NCBI GenBank assembly: GCA_009733575.1
Contig: ML769514.1
Coordinates: 1-64,000 of the forward strand
Reading direction: 5' to 3'
Length of the DNA stretch: 64,000 nt
Origin: Gymnopus androsaceus JB14
Taxonomy: Eukaryota > Basidiomycota > Agaricomycetes > Agaricales > Omphalotaceae
In this document: positions 34,948 to 46,799 of the stretch, piece after piece
Layout of the letters: each line of letters begins with the position of its first letter
Position numbering within the stretch: the first letter of the stretch is position 1
Notes under the pieces: model-generated
What the model saw: the letters and a program-made list of their open reading frames with translations, nothing else
What the model was told of the DNA's origin: nothing
The model's database searches: none
Translations under genes and position numbers: made by a program

Positions 34948-37291
34948 TCAAAACTTTAATGAATGTGCCAGCTTGATATCATCTGAGATTTTTTCAGCAA
35001 GTGCATCTATGGAAAGTCTCAGTCATTTCCATAAAATAATTAACAGCACCTACAAACAACACTCTGTGGGTGGCCAGGAGGTAATAAAGGGAAAGAGCTG
35101 CTATCAGCAACCCTCAAGCCTTTCACACCGATAACTTGTCCAACACTGTCAATTACAGCACTGGGATCATCTATCTTGCCCATTTTACAAGTGCATGACG
35201 CATGCCAAATTGTCATAGAAAATTCAGCAATAGACTGAAATATCTCTTCATCGGTTCCAAATTGCGAACCCGGGAAGATTTCTGGCCCAGTGATGACATT
35301 TTGGAGAGATTTTGTGGCAGATAGTTGTCTCGCTCGCTTGAACCCAGCAATTATGAGGGCTCTGTCAGCTGGATGGGTCAGCCAGTTTGGGCTAACAATA
35401 GGAAGGTCGTTTGTATCTGCAGAGGAAATAGTGACATTTCCTCGTGAGAGCGGAGACACGACAGCAGCACTAATAGTGCCATAGTTTCCCATGGAAGGCT
35501 GATCCTCATCTGGCGCAGCTTAAACAAAGAAGACTATGATCAGCTCACATGTAGTGCTCTAGAAGGAATTAACAAGTACAAAAGTTGCCAAGGAATCCAG
35601 GTATCATAAGATACTGGATAAAAGATTAGTTAAGTAACAAAAAGATAGGGTTTTTTCTCGCCTCAATCTCTGGCCAGTCTGAAGGGAAAAATGACAAGTC
35701 TTGGTGAATGGATTGAGAGAAGTTTTGCCGCAGATCGGAAGGAATTTTTTCCCACGCTAGGAAATCAGCTCCGGGGTTAGTGAGTGGTCCGGTGGCATTG
35801 GCTTCATATGCCGCAAGTTCGGCTGCTGCATATGCAGGGTCCTAGATGAAGTATTCTGTTTTCACCGATAGATTGAACTGAACGGAAACACACACATTGA
35901 TCAAACGTGAGACACTATCCACCCCAATCTGGTATGTGGAAGAGGCAAAGACATGATCCCACATGTTCTGTGAAAGGTTTGGTGCCATGGATCAATCTAG
36001 CAATGTAAAGCTTACCTGTCCAACATTTGGGTTATCTACGATAACCGATATTCCAAAGCCTGCTAATGTGGCTTTAGGTCCGATGCCGGAAACCATAAGT
36101 ATTTGTGGGGATTGGAATACTCCTGCAGACAAAATCACCTCCTTGCTCGCCATGAGAACGAATGGTTTCAAGCCATTTATAGCAACTTGGACACCAGTGG
36201 CGTGATTTTGAGAATCAAAAAGAATCTTTTTTGCCATGGTTAGCTGGAAGACCTTGAGGTTGGTCCGATTTTTGGCAGCTGTTAGAAAGGTTTCTTGAGA
36301 GGATGCCTTGACCTCTCCGTTTGGATCTATAGTCATGGAAGCATACTGGGCTCCCAAAAGTGATCCAGAGTTGAAATCCTCTGTGGGATTGATTCCGATT
36401 TCATTCAGTGCATCCGGTGCGTAGCTAATGTTACCCACATTAGAAAGAAATTCATCCAAGTATTTTAGAGATATTTTACCTAGACCAAGGTTGCGCATAA
36501 TTGGGATACGAGACATGCAATGGAGCGCCACTCGACGAAAACGCCGATGGGTTGAACTGGACAGTCGAATTGGCTGCTCTAAGCTTGGTGTTAGGTGGTG
36601 TGAACTCAACACTTTTTTTGAAATAAGGCAAGAAGTTATCCCATTTGTAGCTATCATCCCCGACTTCATCTGCCCAGATCTGCAAAGCCTGTTTAGTTGG
36701 TCTCTGGTAAATCATGAAGTTACGCCCTGATAAATAGGATTACCAAGCATGATTGTCAAATGATAAGTATTTTCGAAAGGTGGTATTTCTTACCTGAGGA
36801 GCCACCCAAATCCTTGCCCCGAGCATAATGTAAAGATCGTCCTGCGAGCCCCAGTTGAGGAGTTGTGACAATTCCCCAGTCAATGTCAAGATTCACATCT
36901 GAAAGGCTGGTTCCAACGCCGGCAATATCGCCGAAGGGGGTCGAGGAAATAGGCGGATCTGTGAGCTCATAGAATGATCCAGCTTCAACGAGTGCTACGG
37001 TCACCGAAGGATCTTCAGCGAGGCGGGAAGCTATAGTCTAGTGACAGTGATAATTAGCAAAATTTATTTTACTTTATTACTACAAAGCCTCACAATGCCC
37101 GCGGTCCCTCCTCCAATCACCACAAACGAAAATGTTTGATTTCCCCCAGTAATATTTGGGGCTAACATTCCAAGGAGACATGTTGAGTTCTGTCGACCAA
37201 CCATCCATTCTGGCGTTGTAGAGATATAAGCTGCTGTGAAAAGCGCCGCACATGCAACAACAGTCAAAGCATGCAAGGTAAGAAGTATCAT
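34948..37291 (-). CDS. GMC-family flavin oxidoreductase (aryl-alcohol oxidase/choline dehydrogenase-like), one frameshift
   Basis: An FAD-dependent alcohol oxidase or dehydrogenase, probably secreted. The start at 37291 gives a hydrophobic N-terminus (LLTLHALTVVACAALFTAAY). The FAD-binding FVVIGGGTAG follows and is spliced to TIASRLAEDPSVTVALVEAG. Further blocks are YARGKDLGGSSG, spliced to RNFMIYQRP, VILSAGVFQSPQILMVSGIG, NMWDHVFAS, and the C-terminal active-site region TIWHASCTCKMG (conserved His) with GLRVADSSSFPLLPPGHPQS. The last exon gives ALAEKISDDIKLAHSLKF. At least six introns are visible. Near 36478 the frame changes between YAQPWS and GKISLKYLDEF without a possible intron, so there is a 1-nt frameshift or sequencing error. 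The final splice junction is also not canonical. The substrate is unknown. Confidence 0.8.
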
Positions 37292-37666
37292 GATATCCTG
37301 AAAATATCTCCTTGGTTTTAGGTCTTTATATTACACATACTGTATAATCACAAACACAAGCCCACATAAATGATAACTGTAATGCAGATTTCCCAAAAAT
37401 TTCCATTTCAAGAAAGATCAACTAAAGCATGTCCCAAAGAACTATCATTTTTTGTCCAAATAGCACTAGAAATGAACACAAAAATGGCGTAACAATAATT
37501 TTGTGAATGAACTTACATTTCTTCAAGTTCACACCATGACATGTAAACGGTAAAGTTGGTAAAAAAAAGTGTTCTTGTTCCTCGCTAACAAAATGATATC
37601 AAGATTTGAGCCAGATCTCCCATAACAGCCTGCATCTTTCTTTGATGTTGCACCACCCGGATAATT

Positions 37667-38451
37667 CTAATCAGAAACCCCGTTAGAGCCAGAAACCCTT
37701 CGGAAATGATGCAAGAGGGTAGATTTCTCCGGGGGGCCAGCCGGAGAGATAACGGGGGTAGGCATGTGATCAGAAAACACCTCGGGGTATATCCTTTGTT
37801 TGTATGGTGAGATTTTTTTCATAGGCCAGCGATGTCCATACTGACAGGCATCATTAAAAGTGCGTATCCCAAGACTCATTGAACTCACTGAGTAAAGATC
37901 TCTGCAGATCCTTGCTACTGCCTCTGAGTTTACTGAAAATCATATGACTAGAATAATTCATTTTACTTTGCAAAGTAACTACTACCTCCCTCCAATAAAA
38001 GCGACGGGCAGTGGATGTCACCAATTAGGAATGTCCGGGATAAGCGGATAAGATAGGCGCCCAGCTCTGAGAGCTCTCATCCACCCTCAATGCGCCTCCC
38101 GGCTCACGCGTATAGTGTAGTTTTGGTGTATTTTTCAGCTCTCCCGACCTCCCACCCTAAATTTTAGTGGCCTGTACTTCAATACAGTCAACTCAGGTCT
38201 TCAGTCTCGCTTCTTTTGGTTTTATTGCTCATACCAACCCGGCGCGGCCAAGCCCAGCAAAAACCTCAAGTATTTAGTTATTACATTTCTCTTTGAGATG
38301 CAGACCACTACTAAGTCTCGCTTCACCCTAGCGTATCTTGTTTTTTTTTTAAATCTCCGTGCCTCCGGTGAAGTCCCGGGATCCGGTAAGGTTTCTGAAC
38401 AATGATTTCGGAAAGTCAAGGGCTTCTGGCTCATTTGGGGTTTCTGATTAG
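37667..38451. mobile_element. TIR element with CTAATCAGAAACCCC ends
   Basis: CTAATCAGAAACCCC at 37667 is matched in inverted form by GGGGTTTCTGATTAG ending at 38451. Inverted similarity continues inwards (GAGCCAGAA, CCCTT, CGGAAAT). A minus-strand frame at 37667-37888 has natural-looking composition but is at the TIR and was not assigned. No target duplication is obvious. Confidence 0.55.
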
Positions 38452-38816
38452 AAATATCCATACATTGGCCTTATTAATTTGATTCCAATCATACACAGCC
38501 TACTTGAAAAACAAAATCACGGAACAGAATCAGTTTTTTTCAACACTCCCCAGAACCTTATTGCAAAAGATCCTTCGATCTAGCACAGAGTTACAAAACT
38601 GAAACGAGACTGCAGGGTCTCCACAGGTGCACATCGATCTTTGTAAACAAGCTCGATTCTCATAGTCGATGTGTGTGAGGATTTTCTGAAATTTCACAGA
38701 TCACTAAACTATCTTATCTCATTGTTTGGTCAATAAGGAGGCCCCTTTTCTTATTTTTGTATTTACATTTATTTAAAAAAGTAGCCCTGGGCATGGCTAG
38801 CCAAAAGAGGTCTCTA

Positions 38817-39050
38817 CTGTCCCATTTTGATCACTTCGTAAGCCACATTTTGCAGGCGACCCAAATCTTACAAACTGTCACATTTTGTCATAGGTATTTT
38901 CGAATTTGTCGGTGCTTTTGAAGGTCAAAGCTGGGAAAAATTGCTATATAAGGTGATTTAAGCGCGCACTAAATGGGCACTCACTATCTTTTGCAATGTT
39001 TCATTTTATCACATTTTTTTACCCCTTACGAAGTGCTCAAAATGGGACAG
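38817..39050. mobile_element. 234-bp MITE sharing its ends with the ULP1-DDE transposon
   Basis: The ends are CTGTCCCATTTTGATCACTT and the inverse AAGTGCTCAAAATGGGACAG, flanked by TA on both sides (38815-38816, 39051-39052). The first 28 nt match the ends of the element at 42020-46508 (CTGTCCCATTTCGAGCACTT). The subterminal TCTTAC...ACTGTCACA order is also shared. It is best explained as a non-autonomous derivative moved by that transposase. Confidence 0.9.
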
Positions 39051-39470
39051 TAGTCATGTCCAACCATTTTTTTGAGAAAGGACCTCGTTGTGGCTCCGTG
39101 AGTTGAGAGGCGGCTTGTAAGCGAACATGATGTGTGATGCATTGCATGCCTGAGTTCGACAGTTCAGCTGTCATAAATTGCGTGATGAATTTCGTTATAC
39201 AATGTTTCCATCTTTGATGAAAGGAAATGGAAGTCCGTGCTTATATGTACCTAAGTATGAGCAGAAAGCCTGTGGCACAAAAGAAAGATGGCGGACAGAT
39301 GGTTGCAATTGATTATCTTGTTTCAGCCACTATGAACAGAAGCCCCAAAGAGCTATGCAGCCGAATCAGCAAAGTTTGGGTGGTCTCCAGAGGTGTTCTG
39401 AGATCTCCGGAGCTCTGACAGCTGTCAATGAGCCGTCAAATATGGTCTCATCTCATCTCTATAATGGCTA

Positions 39471-39609
39471 CATCAGCAGAACCTGGGTGATCCCACAGCA
39501 AGATCCCCCTCTGTGGCTTCTGTGGATTGTATTGGGGCTTCTGTACAGTGCTGTACAGCAACCCACAGCAATCCACAGCAATCCACAGTGCACCCAGGTT
39601 TTGCTGATG
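39471..39609. mobile_element. 139-bp palindromic MITE with TA duplication
   Basis: CATCAGCAGAACCTGGGTG and its inverse CACCCAGGTTTTGCTGATG bound the element, with TA on both sides. The interior is a long CCACAG/CTGTGG hairpin. It is the same family as 15769-16450. Confidence 0.88.
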
Positions 39610-40223
39610 TACCCTTACTCCATAGATGCTCCATTGTCCAAATGTATAAGTTTTTCTGGAACACACACAAGTCTTGCTGAACTGAGTCGGGGACTTCATT
39701 ATATAGCTTATCATACCTCCCTAACTTGTAAACATTTCCAAGCACTATCCAGCTTGCAGCAGTAGACCTTACAGCTTGTGACTTTGTGGCTTGATTCTGT
39801 CGTGAATTAGAACTTGGGCTGTTAAAATTTAAAAAGTAAAGCCGGGCAGAGGGAGAATGAAACTCCCTTATATAGCTCGTGTTGACTCAGAGATGCAAAG
39901 CGTACATACTAGCACTACTTCATCTTCCCTTGAGGTCAAGCTCAATAATTTATCACTAGCAAAATTTACCGACTCTTGATTCTGAAAATTTTAGCAAGGG
40001 ACAAGCAATGCTGTAATGGCCAGCCGGAGCCGTTCTCGATTCAGTCTGCGGTATTACTTAAGGATTACACACTCTTGTTCACGGTATTGAAGCGGGGTGC
40101 ACACCACTTTGAAATAGTTGGTAAGATGGCAATACTGTACATCACCACCATTTTATTTGATGTCCGACTTGATCAAACCTTAAACCATCCCGTGCATTTC
40201 AGCTTGACTTAAAAAAAGGACTG
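39610..40223. other. intergenic, no recognised feature
   Basis: No exon with a recognisable domain. Contains the likely promoter region of the DUF6534-like gene. Confidence 0.3.
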
Positions 40224-41700
40224 ATGGATCCAGAAGGCTACCCATTATCCTTGTTGATAATGATCACCTTGTCTCTCACTCTTGGTGCAGTAGAAATCGG
40301 TATTGCTCTCGCAATTTACCTCTTTGGCGCACTCACTTTCCAAATTCTATTCTTCTTTCGGACTTTTCATGATGAGAAAGCTCTCATTAAGGGCGCAGTA
40401 TGTGCTCTTGCCATGTTATCTACTTCCACTCACATAGAAAATATGCTCAAGGTCGTTCTAATTGGGTAAGAATCGTCGTAACTGGGAGTTTATCCCATTC
40501 AAGTTGACGAATGATCATAGTATTGCTGTACTTGGACACACGATCAGCTTCCTTCATCTCCAATACATAGTCACAGTTACTGGATTTGGCAATGTGGCAT
40601 ATATTGCTAGGCCTCCTAACAGCCTTGCATCAGCGATTTTCTTTGGAGCAGCAGTTTCCGCTATAGTTCAGGTAAGCAATTTTTGCAATAAGTTTTACTC
40701 AGAATGCTCAGAGTCATTAGGCAATGTTTATCAGGCGACTTCAACGGCTGGCAAATATTCACCGACTAATTTCAATTGTGATTTGGCTATGTGTTGCTCT
40801 TCGTGCAGCTGTCAGTATTGTATTGACAGTGTTGGTGGTTCAGTGTATTACCATTTCCTCACTTCTTGCGGAGTTCTCATGGCTTGTGACGACTGTTATG
40901 GCTTCTGGCATGGCCATCGATGTTAGTGTGGCTCTAGCTCTAGCCATTTACTTTTCAATTCAACGCAATAATACTCCTCTTCCACGGTGAATACTCCTAC
41001 CTACCATTTTAATCTATAACTGAAAGCCTTCAGCACGGCCGCTCTTTTGGAACGTATAATGGCATTTTCTTTGAGTCAGTGACCGCAACCTATTGTGACT
41101 TTAGCTCACCCCGCAATAGCTACAGGTCTTTTACCAAGGTTGCTCAATTGTTTTTAGTGTTGTTTCAAGTACCAATCTGATTCTATGGTTTCTCAGCGTT
41201 TTATCAGTTTCTGTGGTCATCTGTGTGAGTGATTCTGTCATATGTTAATTTAGTTCTGAACATCTTATTTTTCATTTTAGTTTGAAACCTTACCAACTAC
41301 ATGTGGGTGGGAAATTTTCTTTTTCACATCAGCAGCCAGCTTAAAAATATCCATTTACACAGTTGTATGGATGGTTCCCTATATTCTTCTCCCACATAGT
41401 AGGTTCCAAATGCATTCATTCATGGGCTCATGGCCAATTGAAAGATTCATATTGCCACAGTGTATGCTCATGCTATCCTTGCCTCGTAAATACCATCTTT
41501 TGTTCTTTGAGTTGCTAACACATTACCACCATAATAGACTTAATATACGTCCTACTATGACTCAACATCATTCAAATGTCATAGAGCTGCCCACCATTGC
41601 AAGTAGCTCACTTCCATCAAATCAGGGACAGTCGCTTGGCTTAATCGAAACACAGAGGATTAGGGTGAGCCTCCTTCAGTACTCATTCGGCCACTAGTTC
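40224..41700 (+). pseudogene. DUF6534-like multi-pass membrane protein, decayed
   Basis: ATG 40224 opens a hydrophobic protein with LGAVEIGIALAIYLFG and FQILFFFRTFHDEKA, the start of the large DUF6534 family of seven-helix fungal proteins of unknown function. Later pieces are SAIFFGAAVSAIVQ, an intron beginning GTAAGCAA, then FIRRLQRLANIHRLISIVIW and WLVTTVMASGMAIDVSVALA. The usual last helix and the VYAHAILAS motif near 41460 are followed by a stop and frame changes. Frames have to be switched at about 40460 as well. A hydrophilic tail is readable to 41696. It may be a pseudogene; sequencing errors could explain some breaks. Confidence 0.55.
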
Positions 41701-42200
41701 TTACCATCTTCTGCTGTGTAGGATACCCCTTTTTCCAAATCAAATTCTGGAAATATCTTTCAAAACTCAAATGAAAGATTTTCAACGGATTAATATTGCT
41801 ACTATTTTGAATCCAATCAAGCTATGGGGAGGGTTGAGTAGATCAGGGAGAAAATGTGTGTACATATGTATGAATTCAAATCGCAAGGGGCGTGCACTGT
41901 ACAATTGCTGTACAAAAAAAATAATTTAAGAAGGTTGTGTCTCATGTATAAGATTAACGTTGTCCATGGCCTCTTGCCTCTCCCTCCCCCTTACTGTAAT
42001 CACAGGGAAGAGCTTTCCACTGTCCCATTTCGAGCACTTCGTAAGTCACATGTCACAGAGGTCTTCGATCTTACGGATAGTCACAGTCAGTTCTCGGTCA
42101 CAGGGACCGGTTACGAAATTTCGGAATGCAGGCAAATTTCCCCGCGCGCACCCCGCAATCATCGAAAAACGTTTCGTTCTACTACCATCTACATATCCAT

Positions 42201-45014
42201 CTAATTCCGACGTTTCCCTCCGCTTCTAAATGCCTTTTTCGACGCCTTTTTCTTCCCTTTTCCTTTCCCACCTACTTCTTCTTCTTCCTCCGAGCTGTAT
42301 CCATCATGACGCCAGAAAGAGCTGGAACTATACAGTGAGTTAACCTTTGGAACTTGGCCACTCTTTGTCCTGCTGAGCTCTTGTTTAGACCCTTCTGCGA
42401 TATTCCTGGCCTCCTCTTCATCTTTCATCTCCCTTTCCATTTCTGCCTCCTCTGGATCTGGCTGCTCAGCAATTCCATCAAGTCTTAGCCCTTCAGCTCG
42501 TTTAGCTGCAGGCCCAGACTCGATGATGTTGTTGACCAGCTTCTGAACAGGGATTTCGCTATCATCAGGTACTCCAATATCATCCAATTCCATAGCATCT
42601 TCGGGAACAATGTCAGCTGTCGATGGTAGGATTTCAGTGGATTCGGTGAGTTCGTTCCAGAGTTTTGAGTCCTTCTCCTTGAGCTCACGCAGCTTTTCAC
42701 GGGTAGCAGCGTTTGTCAACATTTGGTATGAGAGGTCCATATCACGAACTTTACAGAGCTCAAATGACTAGAATGATGGGTGAGTTTACGTGCATATAGA
42801 TGTTTCTCGAGACTTACCTTTTTAACCAGCTCTTCATCGTTAATTGCGTTAAAAGCGTTGTAAAGCCATTGTACACTTCCGTTTCGCAGTGTAGGGATGC
42901 GGTTGTCAACTGTGAGTGTCCCGGTACCTTTCTTGTCATCTTGAATTTGCTTCATGAAATTCTGAATGAAATCTTCATGATAGGATCGCTTTGTAGATAG
43001 CTTGAACGGACGCTGCATACCAACATCACAGGGCTGTCCGACACTGGTACATCCACCAGGAACATAATCAAGTATAATATTCGGGTAATTTTTGCGCATC
43101 CAGGATCTGAATTCTTTGGAGCGATGGACAGCCCATACGTCGATGGTCCAGAGAGTTTTCTGGTTTTCGGGTAGGTTTAACTTTGTTTTTGCTCCTCGAT
43201 GTATGGAACAAGGATTCGTTCACGTATTGATGCATAGTTTCGTGATTAGCCCAATACGTATCAGTTCCGGAGAAAACGAATTGAATTCCCACATCCAACG
43301 CTGCCTGGTAGTATGGCGACTGCTTTGAAGGACATGAGCGGTCCGTCCTCCCCGCGTAGACTGCCTGAAAGGGTAAAGCCCTGCCGCTTGCTGTTACACC
43401 AACTGTAACAGTAAATGCACGCTTTTCCTCTGCACCTAGAACCGATACCTGGGATGAACCTGTTTTGGCCCAGGTAAGCTTGTCGCCTGGAGCATAGAGC
43501 ATCTGGGTCTGGTCGGAATTGATGAACAGTTCTGCAGGTATGTTGTACTCCTTGATTTTATAGGCCTTACAGAATGCTGACTGCTCGCATTGATCTTCCC
43601 AGTTCTCTGGTAGCTTGTGTGCAGCACGAGTCGCCTTTCGAATGGACCAATGCATCTGGTGATGCAGCCATTTCCGTACAAATGAGTCAGATGCACGGAA
43701 TTTCGAGCCGTCAGATAATTCACTCTCCAAAATTTCAGGTGCCATATCCATGATCATAGCGAGCATTATTCCTCGAGCGGTGATAACAGATATCTGTGCG
43801 CCTCCAGCCTGTATTTCCGAGAGGTATGCTCTGATGGCTGCATTGACTTCAGGATAGGCAGCCTACAAGTAATGGTAAGCTTTATTATTATTATACAATG
43901 AAATAAACTCACCAAAATCCCAGATTGCCCTTTAGAATTGTACTGAGGGTTGTTGCCATCACCTGCACGTCTTAGGGCCTTATCACTCCAGCAAGGCGAT
44001 CGCCCTGTACAGTCAATCCAGCCATCAATCGTGGATGCACGGATATGACTGAAAGTCGCCGGATGTGCCCTCTGGAGAATCTTTGCTATTTTGGTCGCAC
44101 TCCAACCTCCCGATTTTACCCATGCATCTTTAATTGCCACCCATGCAAATGGCATGAACCAATTCGTGTAAGTTGCTGGTCAAGGAACAACTGTTTTTGG
44201 TTGTCCCTGAGGCTTTCGAGACTTTTCATGGATTTTCTGTGTGATCTGGTGGGCGGGTCGAGACAGCTGCGCTACATCTAGACATTCCCGCTTTGATGGT
44301 GAGTCTTCCAAATTAAGTTCAACTTCCATTCTCTATAGCTCATCGTCAGTAAGATACTTTTGAAAAGTGAAAGAGTGTACATACCTTTCGCTTGGTGCCC
44401 TCAGGACTGCATTCACCTGCCTGAATTTCACGCTGCTTTTGCAAAGCATGCAACTTCTGCTGCCTCTCCTTTACCTCTTGTTTCCGCTTCTCAGCCTTAT
44501 GACGGTCATCTTTGGCCTTGATCCAACTATTGTCCTCAGCCGTTTCTCATAGTGTCTCCCACTCCTCCTGATCCTTCTTCGCCTTTTCTTCTGGTTTTAG
44601 GACTTTCATCCCGAAGTTCAAGATGCTCCATGGCTCCTTGCTGGTGTTATCCAAGGCTTCCCGCATTGCTGATGTGACTTTGGGACGGATTTGGTCACTT
44701 GAGGTATCAGCGGTTTCACTGCTGAAAGTGACTTTTATCTCGGAGGGAGTTTTGAGTTTGTGATTTTCCTCCGTAGGGATTTTGGGAGAGGATTGCGAAG
44801 GAGCGTCGGATGATTTGGGGAAGTTACGCTGAAACTCCATCCAGACTGGATCAGCAAAAAACCGGTCAAGCACTGTATCAGTAAGGGTGTTGTCTTCCTG
44901 TTTTTCATCTGATTGAATCTCGTCGGATGTGGTTTTGGTGCAGATAATATCAGAATCGGAATCACTGGAGTCGTAGTCCTCCCCAAAAATTTTTTTGCAA
45001 AGGGTTTCAGTCAC
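42201..45014 (-). pseudogene. DDE_1-type transposase with acidic/coiled N-terminal linker
   Basis: Reading leftwards: an acidic linker (SSDSDSD), a charged helix (KAEKRKQEVKERQQKLHALQ) after an in-frame TGA near 44547, a segment with YTNWFMPFAWVAIKDAW and STIDGWIDCTGR resembling a DNA-binding helix block, and, after a 48-nt intron near 43863-43910, AAYPEVNAAIRAYLSE. The catalytic core follows: INSDQTQ (first Asp), FVFSGTDTYWANHETMHQYV, TIDVWAVHRSKEF (second Asp) and GGCTSVGQPCDVGMQRPFK (third Asp). The triad is complete. A frameshift lies near 43180. After another intron the C-terminus is Glu/Asp-rich and ends in Lys-rich residues. The linker is in the same reading frame as the end of the upstream protease. 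Confidence 0.85.
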
Positions 45015-45113
45015 CTAACAGTAAATGTGAGCAATTTCGTTTATTAATTTGATGGTATTGAGACGTATCAGATGAATACAGTGTCCAACGATACCCTCAA
45101 ACATTGCCATTCT

Positions 45114-46257
45114 TTAAATAGCAACCTGATTAGATGCGACTAGAGGAATTGTGTTTGGGAGTGCAAAATGAGCCAACACATTGCTAGCCAATGGACCGCA
45201 TGAGCACCCATCATTCTGTCGTATCACTGGGAGCTGCTCAAGTAGGAATATGGATGGAGTGTGTGCTTGTTGCCATTTCGAGTAAGCATCTGACAACTGA
45301 GGTGGTATTTCTGCATTCTGATGTTCTCCCTGCAGAGAATCACCATAAAGCAGTCGACACTGTTCTCCGTCTACCACAAGTGGAGCCCAATGATCAATCC
45401 CTTCAGCTTCTCCCTGGGCTGGCAACTTCCCTAGGTGAACCACTGTAAACAGAACCTTTCCCTGCTGAAAGACCTGTTCACTGATTTCCCTCAACCAGCG
45501 CCATTTAGAATGACTGTTGTATTGTTCAATGTCCATGGTGGCCTCGATAATCTTAGCCGAGAGATCTACTGACTTGACCAGGAACTTCTTCCCCTCCTCT
45601 CCAGTCTGCTCAATACTGGCTTGTAGAACTGTGAGTGTATTATCCACAATAGTACCACTAAAACCAATTCCCTCCAAGAAGACACCAGAGCTCATGAACC
45701 GGCTGTGCATCATCAAAACCTGACTTCTTCAATGACCATGGCACCATTCCCATCCACATGTATGGAGACTTTACAGCGTCGTCAAAGCTAGCATGGCGCT
45801 TGCTTTGGGTAAGTTGTGTCAACCATTTGTCCATGCCTATCCATGGGATCTGATGTTTCTGACGGTGTAGGAGGATCTCCGACCACAGTGGAACTATCCA
45901 AAGTGGGAATCTGGTCAACTTGCCAGCTACATGGGCATATTTTACAGATCGAGCTCCGTTTGCAGCCATATCTTGAGCAAGGGCCTCAAGCTTTGGAATG
46001 TCGGTTGCAGGAGGAAGGGGAAAGCGACGGATTCAGTCAAGATAAAGTGGATTCATTGCGACAGGTTCTTCATTGGAGAAGAACTGTTTGTAGGATATGG
46101 CAAGTTTCATTGGAGTGATAGGAGGAAGTGCTTGTTGGAGCATTTGTAGGACTGTAGCATCTGTGTCAGGTAGGATCAACACATTCTCGGGCAATTGGAA
46201 TAGTTTTTTAAGAGTCTTTCGTTGATTTTTAGAAAGGTCTAGCCAGGTTTTGGCCAT
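45114..46257 (-). pseudogene. ULP1-like cysteine protease (C48) of the transposon
   Basis: ATG 46257 starts MAKTWLDLSKNQRKTLKKLF. The following segment (KLEALAQDMAANGARSVKYA, FPLWIVPLWSEIL, WMGMVPWSLKK) is the N-terminal part usual in Agaricomycete ULP-like proteins. The peptidase core has HWAPLVVDGE near 45390 (catalytic His), LYGDSLQ (Asp) and RQNDGCSCGPLASN (Gln and Cys). Families with this fold cleave SUMO-type conjugates. Two defects are seen: an in-frame TGA at 46033-46035 and a +1 shift near 45663 (GGNWF to SGTIV). A TAA at 45114-45116 ends the frame, but readable sequence continues in the same frame towards the transposase. Confidence 0.8.
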
Positions 46258-46799
46258 AGTAAATGTGAAGAGGAGTAAATCGGAATTCTCACTGCTGATT
46301 GTGATTACACAATGTACGATTGTAACATACACAAATAAACCGATTGAGCGCTCAACCCAATCAAGCTTCCAGCGCTTAGCATTTCAGGGCTTCGCAAATT
46401 ATACAAAAAAATTTCGGTGCCACAGGTTGCACCCTATGGCTACGAAAAAAAATATTCGTACAATTTGTCACAGTCACACCCCCTTACAAAGTGCTCGAAA
46501 TGGGACAGTACAGTCATTTACTGCTCAATGGGACACTTTTCTGGCGGGCCTCCAATTTATTATATTTTCTGTATCTGAGTTTATATATAGTGTCCTATAT
46601 ACCTAACACTCAATATATCTTCACCTTATAATTATTGAATCAATGTGATGTATTGTTTCGTTGTCCTCGCTGTTCAGAGGCCATTGAGACAAAATCAGTG
46701 TTACATTTGGTCACGGCGCTTGTTTACAAATCATTTCCCGCAACGTGCGCCCGTTTGTTGATTTCGTTCTTCATCCACCATCATCACTAATCCGTTCCA

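Larger units (their letters stand above)
42020..46508 (-). mobile_element. ULP1-DDE transposon, 4.5 kb, TIR-bounded
   Basis: The left end (CTGTCCCATTTCGAGCACTT at 42020) and right end (inverse AAAGTGCTCGAAATGGGACAG ending at 46508) are inverted repeats of about 26 nt. TA follows on the right (46509-46510); the left flank reads CA, probably a mutated TA. Inside, all coding sequence is on the minus strand: an ULP1-type cysteine protease, a linker/helical region and a DDE transposase. Frames are broken at several places, so this copy is inactive. Confidence 0.85.
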
